DNA from: CAIOZW01 sp049317725
GTDB lineage: Bacteria; Acidobacteriota; Blastocatellia; RBC074
NCBI GenBank assembly: GCA_049317725.1
Contig: JBMOHS010000203.1
Coordinates: 1-6,700, forward strand
Reading direction: 5' to 3'
DNA length: 6,700 nucleotides
The translations under genes were made by a program, and so were the position numbers. Below the pieces are notes generated by a model. That model made no database searches. It saw nothing but the letters and a program-made list of their open reading frames with translations, and had not been told where the DNA came from. Shown in pieces: positions 1 through 6,674 of the stretch. Every line of letters starts with the position of its first letter. Positions within the stretch are counted from its first letter, which is position 1.

Positions 1-47
1 GTGAGTGGTACTGTGGGCAAGGAGCAGCGGAGAGGGTGGGAGAGGCG

Positions 48-1844
48 ATGCTGATTGGGCTGTTGATGGGATCACTCTTTGTGACCTTGGGATTGGGATT
101 CTCGGTCCTGGTCAAGGCGCCCCACCGGCGGGTCAATCGGACATTTGCCGGCTTTCTGGGGATGATGATCCTCTGGATCGTCAAGGATCTCCTCTTCTGG
201 GGATTTTCGCCGCGGGACGAGGGGGTACGGGCCTGGGTTCAGGCCAGTTTTCTGATCGGGCTGGGGTTGCAGTACGTCTTTCTGCTCTTCACGGAGGTCT
301 TTCCGGAGGAGACGGCGCCGCGCTGGCGACGACTGGGGGCACTGGCGCTGCCGCTGCTGATCCTGGTTCCCTGGGTCTGGCAGGGGACGCTCTGGGATTC
401 GCTGCACTACGATCCGCAGGGGGGCTTCTCGATCGGGGTGACATGGCAGGCGTGGGTCTTCGGGGGGTGGAACTACCTGCTGCTCGCGCTGGGGTTGATT
501 GAGCTGGTCGGCAAGCTGAAGCGGTACCGCGGGACACTGCAAGGGATGCAGATCCAGTCGGTCCTCGCCTCAGTCATCCTGACGGGGTGGCTGCTCTTCC
601 TGGTCGCCAATGTCCTGCCCCTGCTGGGGCACTACCAGGGATTGCCGTTCACCTCGTTGATCATCCTGATGGGAGCGCTGATCTATGCCTACGCGATCAG
701 CAACTTCCAGCTCTTCTCGTTGCAGACGGCACTGGATCAACTGCGCCTCTTCCCGCTGAGCTACAAGGTAGCGATCGCGGTGGCCTCGACCGGGGTACTG
801 GGGTTCCTGATCGTGCAGGCACCGGTGGCGATCTGGGTCTTTGGGGGGGAGCGGGAGGAGATGATCCGCTTCATCGTCTTCAGCACGATCTCGGGGATGA
901 TCCCGTCCTTGATTCTGGTGCTGGTGATCGTGCGGATTCTCTCCCGGCCGCTGCGGGAGTTGACCGAGCTGGCCCTCTCCGTCTCGCGGGGCAATTACGG
1001 GGCGGAGACGGCGATGGTCTCGAACGACGAGCTGGGGGTGCTGGCGTCGAGCTTCAACGTCATGAGCCGCAAGATGGCCGGGGACATTGCCCAGCTCAAG
1101 GAGATGAACCAGGCGATGATCCAGGCGGAGAAGCTGGCGGTCGCCGGGACGATGGCGACGAGCATCGCGCATGAGGTCAACAACCCGCTCGCCTCGATCT
1201 CTTCCCTGGTCCAGTCGCTGATGCGGGAGGAGACGGAGGAGAGGAAGCAGGAGAGGCTGCGGCTGATGCTGGGGCAGATCGACCGGATTTCGCGCGTTTC
1301 GCGGGACCTCATGGAGCTGGCACGCCCGAAACGGCCGCAGTGGCGGGCGACAGACCTCAATCAACTGATCCGCAAGAGCCTCGAGCTGGCGGGCTATGAT
1401 AAGCGCTTCCGGCGGCTGACAATCACGACGGAACTGGAGCCCTCGCTCCCCCTGCTCATACTCGACCCGGACAGAGTGCAGCAGGTGCTGCTCAACCTGC
1501 TGCTCAACGCCCGTGACGCCATCGCCGAGGAGAGGGAGGACGGCCAGCTCCTGGTACGCTCGCGCTTCGATGGAGAGGGAGTGGCGATCTCGATCGAGGA
1601 CAATGGATCGGGAATTCCGCCGGAGATCCTCCCGGTGATCTTCGATCCATTCTTTACGACCAAGGGGAAGGGGCAAGGGACGGGGCTGGGGCTGGCGGTC
1701 TGCCTCAACCTGGTGACGGCGATGGGAGGCACGATCATGGCCACGAATCGCGAGCAGGGGTCGTGTTTTGTGCTGCGTTTTCCCGGTACCGTCGGGACGC
1801 CCCCAGACGGACAGACCCAGACTTCCCGGAAGGAGACAGAGTGA
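48..1844 (+). CDS. Membrane sensor histidine kinase (7TM-like sensor, HAMP, HisKA, HATPase)
   Basis: This is the sensor kinase of a two-component system: it should autophosphorylate on His and pass the phosphate to the regulator encoded next. With the ATG start it is 598 aa. Hydrophobic segments lie near residues 1-21, 33-51, 65-82, 97-112, 136-153, 170-192, 200-218, 238-262 and 274-297. The first seven resemble a 7TM sensor unit and the last two lead into a HAMP-like linker (about 298-345). The H-box is IAHEVNNP with His375. N-box residues are N483 and N487, the G1 box is DNGSG (518-522), the F-box is FDPFFTTK (532-539) and the G2 box is GTGLGL (544-549), so the catalytic core is complete. 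No PAS or GAF domain is apparent. I chose ATG 48 because GGAG (39-42) lies five bases upstream. An in-frame GTG at 36, preceded by AAGGAG at 19-24, is a real alternative. The 3' end overlaps the regulator gene. The ligand is unknown. Confidence 0.93.
   Translation: MLIGLLMGSLFVTLGLGFSVLVKAPHRRVNRTFAGFLGMMILWIVKDLLFWGFSPRDEGVRAWVQASFLIGLGLQYVFLLFTEVFPEETAPRWRRLGALALPLLILVPWVWQGTLWDSLHYDPQGGFSIGVTWQAWVFGGWNYLLLALGLIELVGKLKRYRGTLQGMQIQSVLASVILTGWLLFLVANVLPLLGHYQGLPFTSLIILMGALIYAYAISNFQLFSLQTALDQLRLFPLSYKVAIAVASTGVLGFLIVQAPVAIWVFGGEREEMIRFIVFSTISGMIPSLILVLVIVRILSRPLRELTELALSVSRGNYGAETAMVSNDELGVLASSFNVMSRKMAGDIAQLKEMNQAMIQAEKLAVAGTMATSIAHEVNNPLASISSLVQSLMREETEERKQERLRLMLGQIDRISRVSRDLMELARPKRPQWRATDLNQLIRKSLELAGYDKRFRRLTITTELEPSLPLLILDPDRVQQVLLNLLLNARDAIAEEREDGQLLVRSRFDGEGVAISIEDNGSGIPPEILPVIFDPFFTTKGKGQGTGLGLAVCLNLVTAMGGTIMATNREQGSCFVLRFPGTVGTPPDGQTQTSRKETE
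1830..1835 (+). promoter_or_regulatory. Ribosome binding site of the response regulator gene
   Basis: AAGGAG lies five bases before GTG 1841, inside the 3' end of the kinase gene. It decides the start: the reading frame stays open further upstream, to about 1763, but that part lies wholly within the kinase coding sequence in another frame. The receiver domain begins right after GTG 1841 with a normal N-terminus. Confidence 0.75.
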
Positions 1845-3190
1845 TCACCGCACAATCGACCCTGCTGATCGTCGAGGACGAAGACATCATGCGGGGCATT
1901 CTCGCCCAGTTGATGGCGGAGGCGGGGTTTCGCGTCCTCGAGGCGGCAACGGCCGAGGAGGCGATCGACCTCTTCGCGGCGGAGTCGCCGGCGCTGACGA
2001 TCACCGACATCGAGCTGGGGGGGATGAACGGCATCGAGCTGCTCGACCGGATCAAGCAGCTCGACAGCGAGGCGCTCGTCATCATGATCACCGCCTACTC
2101 TTCGGTCGACACGGCGATTGCCGCGCTGCGCAAGGGTGCCTACGACTACATCACCAAACCCTTCATCAACGAAGACATCCTCCAGACGGCGCGTAATGCC
2201 TTGCGCCAGCGCGACCTCTTCCGCGAGAACCGCTACCTGCGACGGGAGCTGCAGCAACGCTACCACTTCGAGAACATCATCGGGCGCTCCGACGCGCTGA
2301 CGGCGATCTTCAAGCTGGTCGAGAAGATTGCCAACACGACCAGCAGCGTGCTGATCCAGGGAGAGTCGGGGACGGGCAAGGAGCTGATCGCGCGGGCGAT
2401 CCACTACGGCTCGGCGCGGGCCGACGCGCCGTTCGTCGCGATCAATTGCGCCGCCCTGCCGGAGAGCTTGCTCGAATCGGAGCTGTTTGGATACGTGAGA
2501 GGGGCCTTTACCGGGGCCAACGCCAACAAGACGGGGCTCTTCAAGACGGCGGATGGGGGGACACTCTTTCTCGACGAGATCAGCGAGATGCCGGCGAGTT
2601 TGCAGGTCAAGCTGCTGCGGGCCTTGCAGGAGCGCGAATTTCTGCCGCTCGGGACGACCCGCCCGGTCAGCTTCGACGCGCGACTGATCGCCGCGACCAA
2701 CCGGAATCTGGAGGATGAGATCGAGAGCAACCGGTTTCGTGAAGACCTCTACTACCGGTTGAGCGTCTTCAGCCTGACCTTGCCCCCCTTGCGGGAGCGG
2801 CGTGAGGACATCCCGTTGCTGATCCGCTTCTTTGTCGAGAAGTTCTGTCGGCTGCTCAACGTCCCGCCCAAGACGGTCTCGGAAGAGGCGATGCAGGCGA
2901 TGATCAACTACGAGTGGCGCGGAAATGTGCGTGAGCTGCAGAACGCCATCGAGCGATCGGTGACCTTGAGTGACGAGCGGATCGAGCGCAGCCACCTGCC
3001 GCAGAAGGTGATCGAATCGGCGCCAGCCCCGCTCGACCGGACAGACCAGCTCCTGACCTTGGAGGAGCTGGAGCGAAGACATATCCTGGGCACGCTGCAG
3101 CGCGTCGCCGACGACAAGGCAGCGGCGGCGGCGCAGCTGGGAATCGATCTCTCGACGTTGTACCGCAAACTGAAGCGGTACGGAACCTGA
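1841..3190 (+). CDS. NtrC-family sigma-54-dependent response regulator
   Basis: This is a cytoplasmic transcription activator, 449 aa, in the usual size range for NtrC/ZraR/AtoC-type proteins. The receiver domain (about 6-120) has acidic residues E12-D15, phospho-acceptor Asp56, Thr84 and Lys106. The AAA+ sigma-54 interaction domain (about 144-375) has Walker A GESGTGKE (174-181), the GAFTGA loop (221-226, bases 2501-2518), Walker B TLFLDE (241-246), an arginine-rich FREDLYYRL segment (298 onward) and WRGNVREL (359-366). The C-terminus (about 405-447) is a Fis-type helix-turn-helix. Every element needed to remodel sigma-54 holoenzyme is intact. Start GTG 1841 overlaps the kinase stop codon, implying translational coupling and a cognate pair. 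The precise subfamily is unclear, so no gene symbol is given. Whether it controls the adjacent genes or distant ones cannot be told from here. Confidence 0.96.
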   Translation: MITAQSTLLIVEDEDIMRGILAQLMAEAGFRVLEAATAEEAIDLFAAESPALTITDIELGGMNGIELLDRIKQLDSEALVIMITAYSSVDTAIAALRKGAYDYITKPFINEDILQTARNALRQRDLFRENRYLRRELQQRYHFENIIGRSDALTAIFKLVEKIANTTSSVLIQGESGTGKELIARAIHYGSARADAPFVAINCAALPESLLESELFGYVRGAFTGANANKTGLFKTADGGTLFLDEISEMPASLQVKLLRALQEREFLPLGTTRPVSFDARLIAATNRNLEDEIESNRFREDLYYRLSVFSLTLPPLRERREDIPLLIRFFVEKFCRLLNVPPKTVSEEAMQAMINYEWRGNVRELQNAIERSVTLSDERIERSHLPQKVIESAPAPLDRTDQLLTLEELERRHILGTLQRVADDKAAAAAQLGIDLSTLYRKLKRYGT

Positions 3191-3197
3191 AGAACGC

Positions 3198-3223
3198 GCG
3201 CCGGTCGTCGATCGACCCGGCGC
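3198..3223 (+). other. GC-rich hairpin in the gap before purH
   Basis: The arms 3198-3207 and 3213-3223 pair over ten base pairs with one bulged C and a five-base loop (3208-3212). The gap lies between the regulator stop and the purH ribosome site. Only two T residues follow the right arm, so this is not a typical intrinsic terminator. It could weaken read-through, protect or process the mRNA, or act as part of a leader. The stem is seen in the sequence; its function is inference. Confidence 0.45.
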
Positions 3224-3234
3224 TTATGGACTGG

Positions 3235-3240
3235 AAGGAG
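3235..3240 (+). promoter_or_regulatory. Ribosome binding site of purH
   Basis: AAGGAG is placed six bases before GTG 3247. The in-frame ATG at 3226 has no purine-rich motif before it, and ATG 3241 abuts the AAGGAG with no spacing. This site therefore favours GTG 3247 as the purH start. Confidence 0.6.
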
Positions 3241-3246
3241 ATGGGT

Positions 3247-4869
3247 GTGGAAGGCTCTTGGAAGAGAGTGGAGCGGGCGCTGCTGAGCGTCTCGGACAAG
3301 ACAGGACTGGTTGCGTTTGCGACACGGCTGGCGGCGCACGGGGTCGAGCTGATCTCGACGGGAGGAACGGCCAGCCTCCTGCGGCAGAGCGGGTTGACGG
3401 TGCGGGACGTCTCGGAGCTGACAGGATTCCCGGAGATGCTCGATGGGCGGGTCAAGACGCTCCACCCGCGCGTCCACGGGGGGCTGCTCGGGATCCGGGC
3501 GAATGCGGAACACCGTGCCCGGATGGAGGAGCACGGGATCGTCCCGATCGACCTCGTCGTCGTCAACCTCTATCCCTTTCTGCAGACGATCCGCAAACCG
3601 GGCGTCACGCTCGAAGAGGCGATCGAGAACATCGACATCGGCGGACCGGCGATGATCCGTTCCGCCTCGAAGAACCATGCCGACGTCGCGGTGGTCGTCG
3701 ATCCGGCGAGCTACGCAGAGGTCGCGGCGATGCTCGACGCCCACGATGGGTCCCTCTCCCACGCGCTGCGCTACCGGTTGGCCCAACAGGCCTTCGCGCA
3801 TACGGCGGCCTATGATGCCGAGATCGCGGGGTATCTTGCGGGGCGCGGGCCGGCCGAGGCCTCGACAGAGCTGCCCGCGCGCATCGAGCTCTCGCTCCAA
3901 CGGACGGCCGTCCTGCGCTACGGCGAGAACCCGCACCAGCGGGCAGCCCTCTACCAAGTCGCGGGTCAGACGGAGAGTGGGGTCGCCACCGCGGAGCAGC
4001 TCCAGGGCAAGGAGCTCTCCTACAACAACCTGCTCGACAGCGACGCGGCCTGGGATCTCGTCCGCGAGATCCACCAGATGAATCTTCGGGAGGCACGGGC
4101 TGCTGGCGCGATCGAGCCGCACGACCTGCCCCAGACCTGCGCGATCATCAAGCACACCAACCCCTGCGGCGTCGGCCTCGCCAAGAGCGCCGTCGAGGCC
4201 TTCCAGAATGGCAAGGCGACCGATCCGGTCTCGGCCTTCGGGGGGATCATCGCCTTCTCCGGAACGGTCGATGGAGCGGCCGCCAGTGAGATCGCCGAGA
4301 TGTTTGCCGAGGTGATCCTCGCGCCGGACTTCACCGACGAGGCGCGGTCGATCCTCGCCGCGAAGAAGAACCTGCGCGTCCTGCGGATGGGGCCGCCGAC
4401 TGCCTTCGCCGAGACGCTCGAAATGCGGCGCATCGGGGGCGGGGTGCTGGTCCAGGAGAAGGACCGGGAGCTCCTCGACGAGGAGAAGTTCGTCATCGTC
4501 AGCGACCGCAAGCCGACGCAGGCGGAGCTGCGTGGGCTGCGGCTCGGCTGGGCGATCTGCAAGCACGTCAAATCGAACGCGATCGTCTACGCGGCAGAGC
4601 ATCAACTGGTCGGGGTCGGTGCCGGGCAGATGTCCCGGATCGACTCGGTGCGGATCGGGGCGATGAAGGCCCGCCTGCCTGTCAAGGGCAGCGTCCTCGC
4701 TTCTGATGCCTTCTTCCCCTTCCGGGATGGGCTGGATGAGGCAGCGGGCCACGGCATCACCGCCGTCATTCAGCCGGGAGGCTCCGTCCGGGACCAGGAG
4801 GTGATCGAGGCCGCCAATCAGCACAACCTCGCGATGATCTTTACCGGGATGCGCCACTTCCGCCATTGA
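3247..4869 (+). CDS. purH: Bifunctional AICAR transformylase / IMP cyclohydrolase
   Basis: PurH carries out the last two steps of de novo IMP synthesis: formylation of AICAR with 10-formyl-tetrahydrofolate, then ring closure to IMP. It is cytosolic. From GTG 3247 it is 540 aa, slightly long but normal for the family. The N-terminal cyclohydrolase (MGS-like) domain shows SDKTG (16-20), STGGTA (37-42), GRVKTLHP (67-74), VNLYPF (106-111), ENIDIGG (127-133) and IRSASKNH (137-144). The transformylase domain shows RYGENPHQ (224-231), KELSYNN (255-261), the active-site IKHTNPCG stretch with Lys302-His303, DPVSAFGG (326-333), GGSVRD (511-516) and a final HFRH. ATG 3226 would add seven residues, but the ribosome site favours 3247. 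It follows the regulator gene by 56 bases, across a hairpin. No other purine gene is in view. Its 3' end overlaps a convergent gene. Confidence 0.98.
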   Translation: MEGSWKRVERALLSVSDKTGLVAFATRLAAHGVELISTGGTASLLRQSGLTVRDVSELTGFPEMLDGRVKTLHPRVHGGLLGIRANAEHRARMEEHGIVPIDLVVVNLYPFLQTIRKPGVTLEEAIENIDIGGPAMIRSASKNHADVAVVVDPASYAEVAAMLDAHDGSLSHALRYRLAQQAFAHTAAYDAEIAGYLAGRGPAEASTELPARIELSLQRTAVLRYGENPHQRAALYQVAGQTESGVATAEQLQGKELSYNNLLDSDAAWDLVREIHQMNLREARAAGAIEPHDLPQTCAIIKHTNPCGVGLAKSAVEAFQNGKATDPVSAFGGIIAFSGTVDGAAASEIAEMFAEVILAPDFTDEARSILAAKKNLRVLRMGPPTAFAETLEMRRIGGGVLVQEKDRELLDEEKFVIVSDRKPTQAELRGLRLGWAICKHVKSNAIVYAAEHQLVGVGAGQMSRIDSVRIGAMKARLPVKGSVLASDAFFPFRDGLDEAAGHGITAVIQPGGSVRDQEVIEAANQHNLAMIFTGMRHFRH

Positions 4870-5662
4870 GCGGAGTGGTGCGGCGGGAGGGCGGGCCGAT
4901 GTGGATGTGGGCCCCGGTCGCCGAGCCGGGGATCGCGCCGCGGATGGCGATGAACGAGAGCCCTTCCGATTGCAGATAGCCGAGGAGGGCCTGCCCCTCC
5001 TCGCTGTCCGGATGGAGCGCAACGTCGATCGCCTCACGGTGATCGAAGCCGAGGTGCTGGTGGGTCTCGGTCTGGCCGATCGCGCTGACCGGCAGTGGCT
5101 TGGCGAAGCGCAGCCGGAAGAAGGCATCGACCCGGGTCCAGTCGCTCATCGCCCATTTGGTCTGGCCAACGAAACGGAAGAGACGCCCGCCCGATTCCGC
5201 GCTCCCGATCGTGGGGGCGGGGAGTCGGGCGAGCTGATCGCTGAGCTGAACCTCGGCAACGAGATGGTCGAGTGAGTCGAGCTGGCGTGCCGTCTCGGCT
5301 TGGCGCCCGAGCGCGGTCTGGAGGGCCAGCTCGCTCGTCTCCAGTTGCCGTCGGGCGATCAGCCCCATCCCGAGGAGCTGGCGGTGGCGCTCGACCAGGG
5401 CCTGGGCCCGCTCAGCGTCCTCCCGCTGGAGGATGAGCAGCCGCTCGAGGCTCTGCCGGTAGGTCTCGGAGGCGGCCAAGAGCCGGGCCCGTGACTCCTG
5501 GGCGAGACTTGCCGCAGGCGGTGACTGGGCGACGAGACTCAGCGCCCAGAGGGGCAGCCAGACCACTCCCAGCCAACTCCGCGACCATAACGCCACGGAC
5601 CGCCGATCTCTCCGAGACTCGATTCCGCTTTGACTCTGCCCTCTGCCCTCGACCGTCCGCAC
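4841..5662 (-). CDS. Exported coiled-coil protein with LAS/M15-like metal-binding C-terminus
   Basis: The protein is 273 aa and I do not recognise a named family member. An Arg-rich N-terminus (to about residue 28) is followed by a hydrophobic stretch (about 30-46) and an Ala/Pro/Ser segment, which reads as a signal peptide or anchor. Residues about 55-145 are Leu/Gln/Glu/Arg-rich and should form a coiled coil. Part of it (LLGMGLIARRQLETSELAL, about 97-115) is reminiscent of the hairpin turn of HlyD-type adaptors. The C-terminal domain (about 160-260) has HQHLGFDHREAIDVALHP and GAHIHIGPP, with His201, His203, His208, Asp213, His252 and His254. A His...Asp...HxH set of this kind is typical of zinc LAS/M15 peptidases, but the spacing is not canonical, so catalysis is only a guess. 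GTG 5662 is supported by AGGAGG five bases upstream. The 3' end runs 29 bases into purH. Confidence 0.85.
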   Translation of the reverse strand: MRTVEGRGQSQSGIESRRDRRSVALWSRSWLGVVWLPLWALSLVAQSPPAASLAQESRARLLAASETYRQSLERLLILQREDAERAQALVERHRQLLGMGLIARRQLETSELALQTALGRQAETARQLDSLDHLVAEVQLSDQLARLPAPTIGSAESGGRLFRFVGQTKWAMSDWTRVDAFFRLRFAKPLPVSAIGQTETHQHLGFDHREAIDVALHPDSEEGQALLGYLQSEGLSFIAIRGAIPGSATGAHIHIGPPSRRTTPLNGGSGASR

Positions 5663-5667
5663 CGCGC

Positions 5668-5673
5668 CCTCCT
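5668..5673 (-). promoter_or_regulatory. Ribosome binding site of the coiled-coil protein gene
   Basis: Read on the minus strand, AGGAGG lies five bases before GTG 5662. This strong match supports the long N-terminus over a second in-frame GTG at codon 23, which lies nearer the hydrophobic segment and would give a shorter signal peptide. Confidence 0.6.
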
Positions 5674-5718
5674 CTTCGTGAACCTCTGCCAGCGACCTCC
5701 TGGAATTGCCAAAGGGCT

Positions 5719-5748
5719 ATTATGACCAATCTCCGGTGCCAGTGGAAA
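5719..5748 (-). promoter_or_regulatory. Possible sigma-70-type promoter for the coiled-coil protein gene
   Basis: On the minus strand the gap between the SDR stop and GTG 5662 contains CATAAT (5719-5724, five of six matches to TATAAT). TTTCCA (5743-5748, four of six matches to TTGACA) lies 18 bases upstream of it. The gap is otherwise GC-rich, so the -10-like element stands out. It would let the gene be transcribed independently of the SDR gene. This rests on consensus matching alone. Confidence 0.35.
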
Positions 5749-5784
5749 CGGCTCCCCCCTGCCCTCTCGAAAAAGTGGCGGCGC

Positions 5785-6582
5785 TCACCGTCGACGCGTC
5801 GCGAGGACGAGGCGCGCATAGAGCCCGGGAAACCAGCGCTTGAGATAGACAGCGAGGACCTCGACCCGGCCGATCAGTACCTCCGACTTCCCGCGGAGTA
5901 TCGCCGTCAAGATCTTCTCAGCACAGACCTCCGCCGGCAACCCCCGCTCTTGCAGGCGATCCATCTGGCCGTGCTTCGTACCACTGCCCGTCAGGGCGTG
6001 CAGGCTGATCTCGGTCCGGATGTAGCCCGGACAGACCATCAGGACCCGCACTTGACGATCGTGGACCTCGGCGCGCAGCGAGTCGAAGTAGCCGTGGAGG
6101 GCGTGCTTGGAGGCGGCATAGGCCGAACGCAACGGCGTGTCGAGATACCCCATGAGGCTGCTGACCACGACCAACTGACCGCGACGACGGGTGAGCATTG
6201 AGGGGAGCACCGCCTTGGTGAGGGCGATCGTCCCGAAGTAGTTGGTCTGCATGATCGCCTGATCGACGGAGAGATCGGTCTCCTCGACCGAGGAGCGCTG
6301 CCCGATCCCCCCGTTGTTGAGGAGAATGTCGATCGGGCCGAAAACCGCCTCCGCCTCCGCTACCCGCGCCGGCAGCGAACCCAGGTCGGTCAAGTCCATC
6401 GGGAGGACGTGGAGGCGCTCCGACGGTCCCGGGGCCTGGCCAGCGACCCGCTTGAGCTCGGCCGGTCGACGCGAGGAGAGGATGACCCGCGCCCCTTCTC
6501 GCGAAAAGGCATAGACGAGCGCCTCCCCAATCCCCGATGACGCTCCGGTGATCCAGACTACCTGATTCTCAAATCGCTTCAT
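5785..6582 (-). CDS. Short-chain dehydrogenase/reductase (classical SDR)
   Basis: This is a cytosolic or membrane-associated NAD(P)H-dependent oxidoreductase of 265 aa, the usual classical SDR size. The Rossmann fold shows the cofactor loop TGASSGIG (12-19), Arg38-Arg39 after the second strand (suggesting NADP(H) preference), an acidic MDLTD (62-66), NNGG (89-92) and the active-site Asn114. The catalytic Ser (141/142) is in VVVSSLMG, with Tyr155 and Lys159 in YAASK, followed by CPGYIRTE (184-191). The C-terminus (about 236-265) is hydrophobic and basic, like SDRs that contact membranes or lipid substrates. The substrate cannot be inferred. ATG 6582 has GGAGGG (6589-6594) six bases upstream. 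It is in the same orientation as the coiled-coil gene, 122 bases apart. There is no obvious functional link between them. Confidence 0.96.
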   Translation of the reverse strand: MKRFENQVVWITGASSGIGEALVYAFSREGARVILSSRRPAELKRVAGQAPGPSERLHVLPMDLTDLGSLPARVAEAEAVFGPIDILLNNGGIGQRSSVEETDLSVDQAIMQTNYFGTIALTKAVLPSMLTRRRGQLVVVSSLMGYLDTPLRSAYAASKHALHGYFDSLRAEVHDRQVRVLMVCPGYIRTEISLHALTGSGTKHGQMDRLQERGLPAEVCAEKILTAILRGKSEVLIGRVEVLAVYLKRWFPGLYARLVLATRRR

Positions 6583-6588
6583 GATGAT

Positions 6589-6594
6589 CCCTCC
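6589..6594 (-). promoter_or_regulatory. Ribosome binding site of the SDR gene
   Basis: GGAGGG on the minus strand lies six bases before ATG 6582. It fixes the start at the ATG directly preceding the TGxxxGIG-containing first strand. Confidence 0.6.
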
Positions 6595-6674
6595 ATTGAT
6601 GCTTCCTGTCTCTTCGGATCGGTCTCCGTCCCTCTGACACGGGCTGGGCCCTCTCCAGATCTACTTCCGGGTCA

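Noticed and set aside
1394..3082. A 562-codon minus-strand open frame opposite the kinase and regulator genes.
   Set aside because: It is a shadow of the well-supported plus-strand genes, with low-complexity composition and no family motifs.
2908..5127. A 739-codon open frame on the minus strand across the regulator and purH genes.
   Set aside because: It is antisense to two unmistakable genes. Its translation is rich in Arg/Asp/Pro with no recognisable domain, as expected for a shadow frame in GC-rich DNA.
5725..5741. A sigma-54-like -24/-12 element on the minus strand (TGGCAC then TTGGT) upstream of the coiled-coil gene, tempting given the nearby NtrC-type regulator.
   Set aside because: The spacing between the GG and the -12 dinucleotide is one base too long and the invariant GC is GG. 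Sigma-54 promoters rarely tolerate either change.
5771..5790. A possible terminator after the SDR stop on the minus strand, where a run of five T follows GCCGCCAC.
   Set aside because: Only a three- to four-base stem can be drawn, too weak for an intrinsic terminator.
5412..5819. A 135-codon minus-strand open frame spanning the gap between the SDR and coiled-coil genes.
   Set aside because: It overlaps both genes in another frame, is Arg/Gly-rich without motifs, and its start lies within the SDR gene. The coiled-coil gene has the better start signal.
5491..6201. A 236-codon plus-strand open frame opposite the SDR gene and the gap.
   Set aside because: It crosses both minus-strand genes and the gap with no ribosome site or domain. 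The SDR frame opposite has full catalytic motifs.
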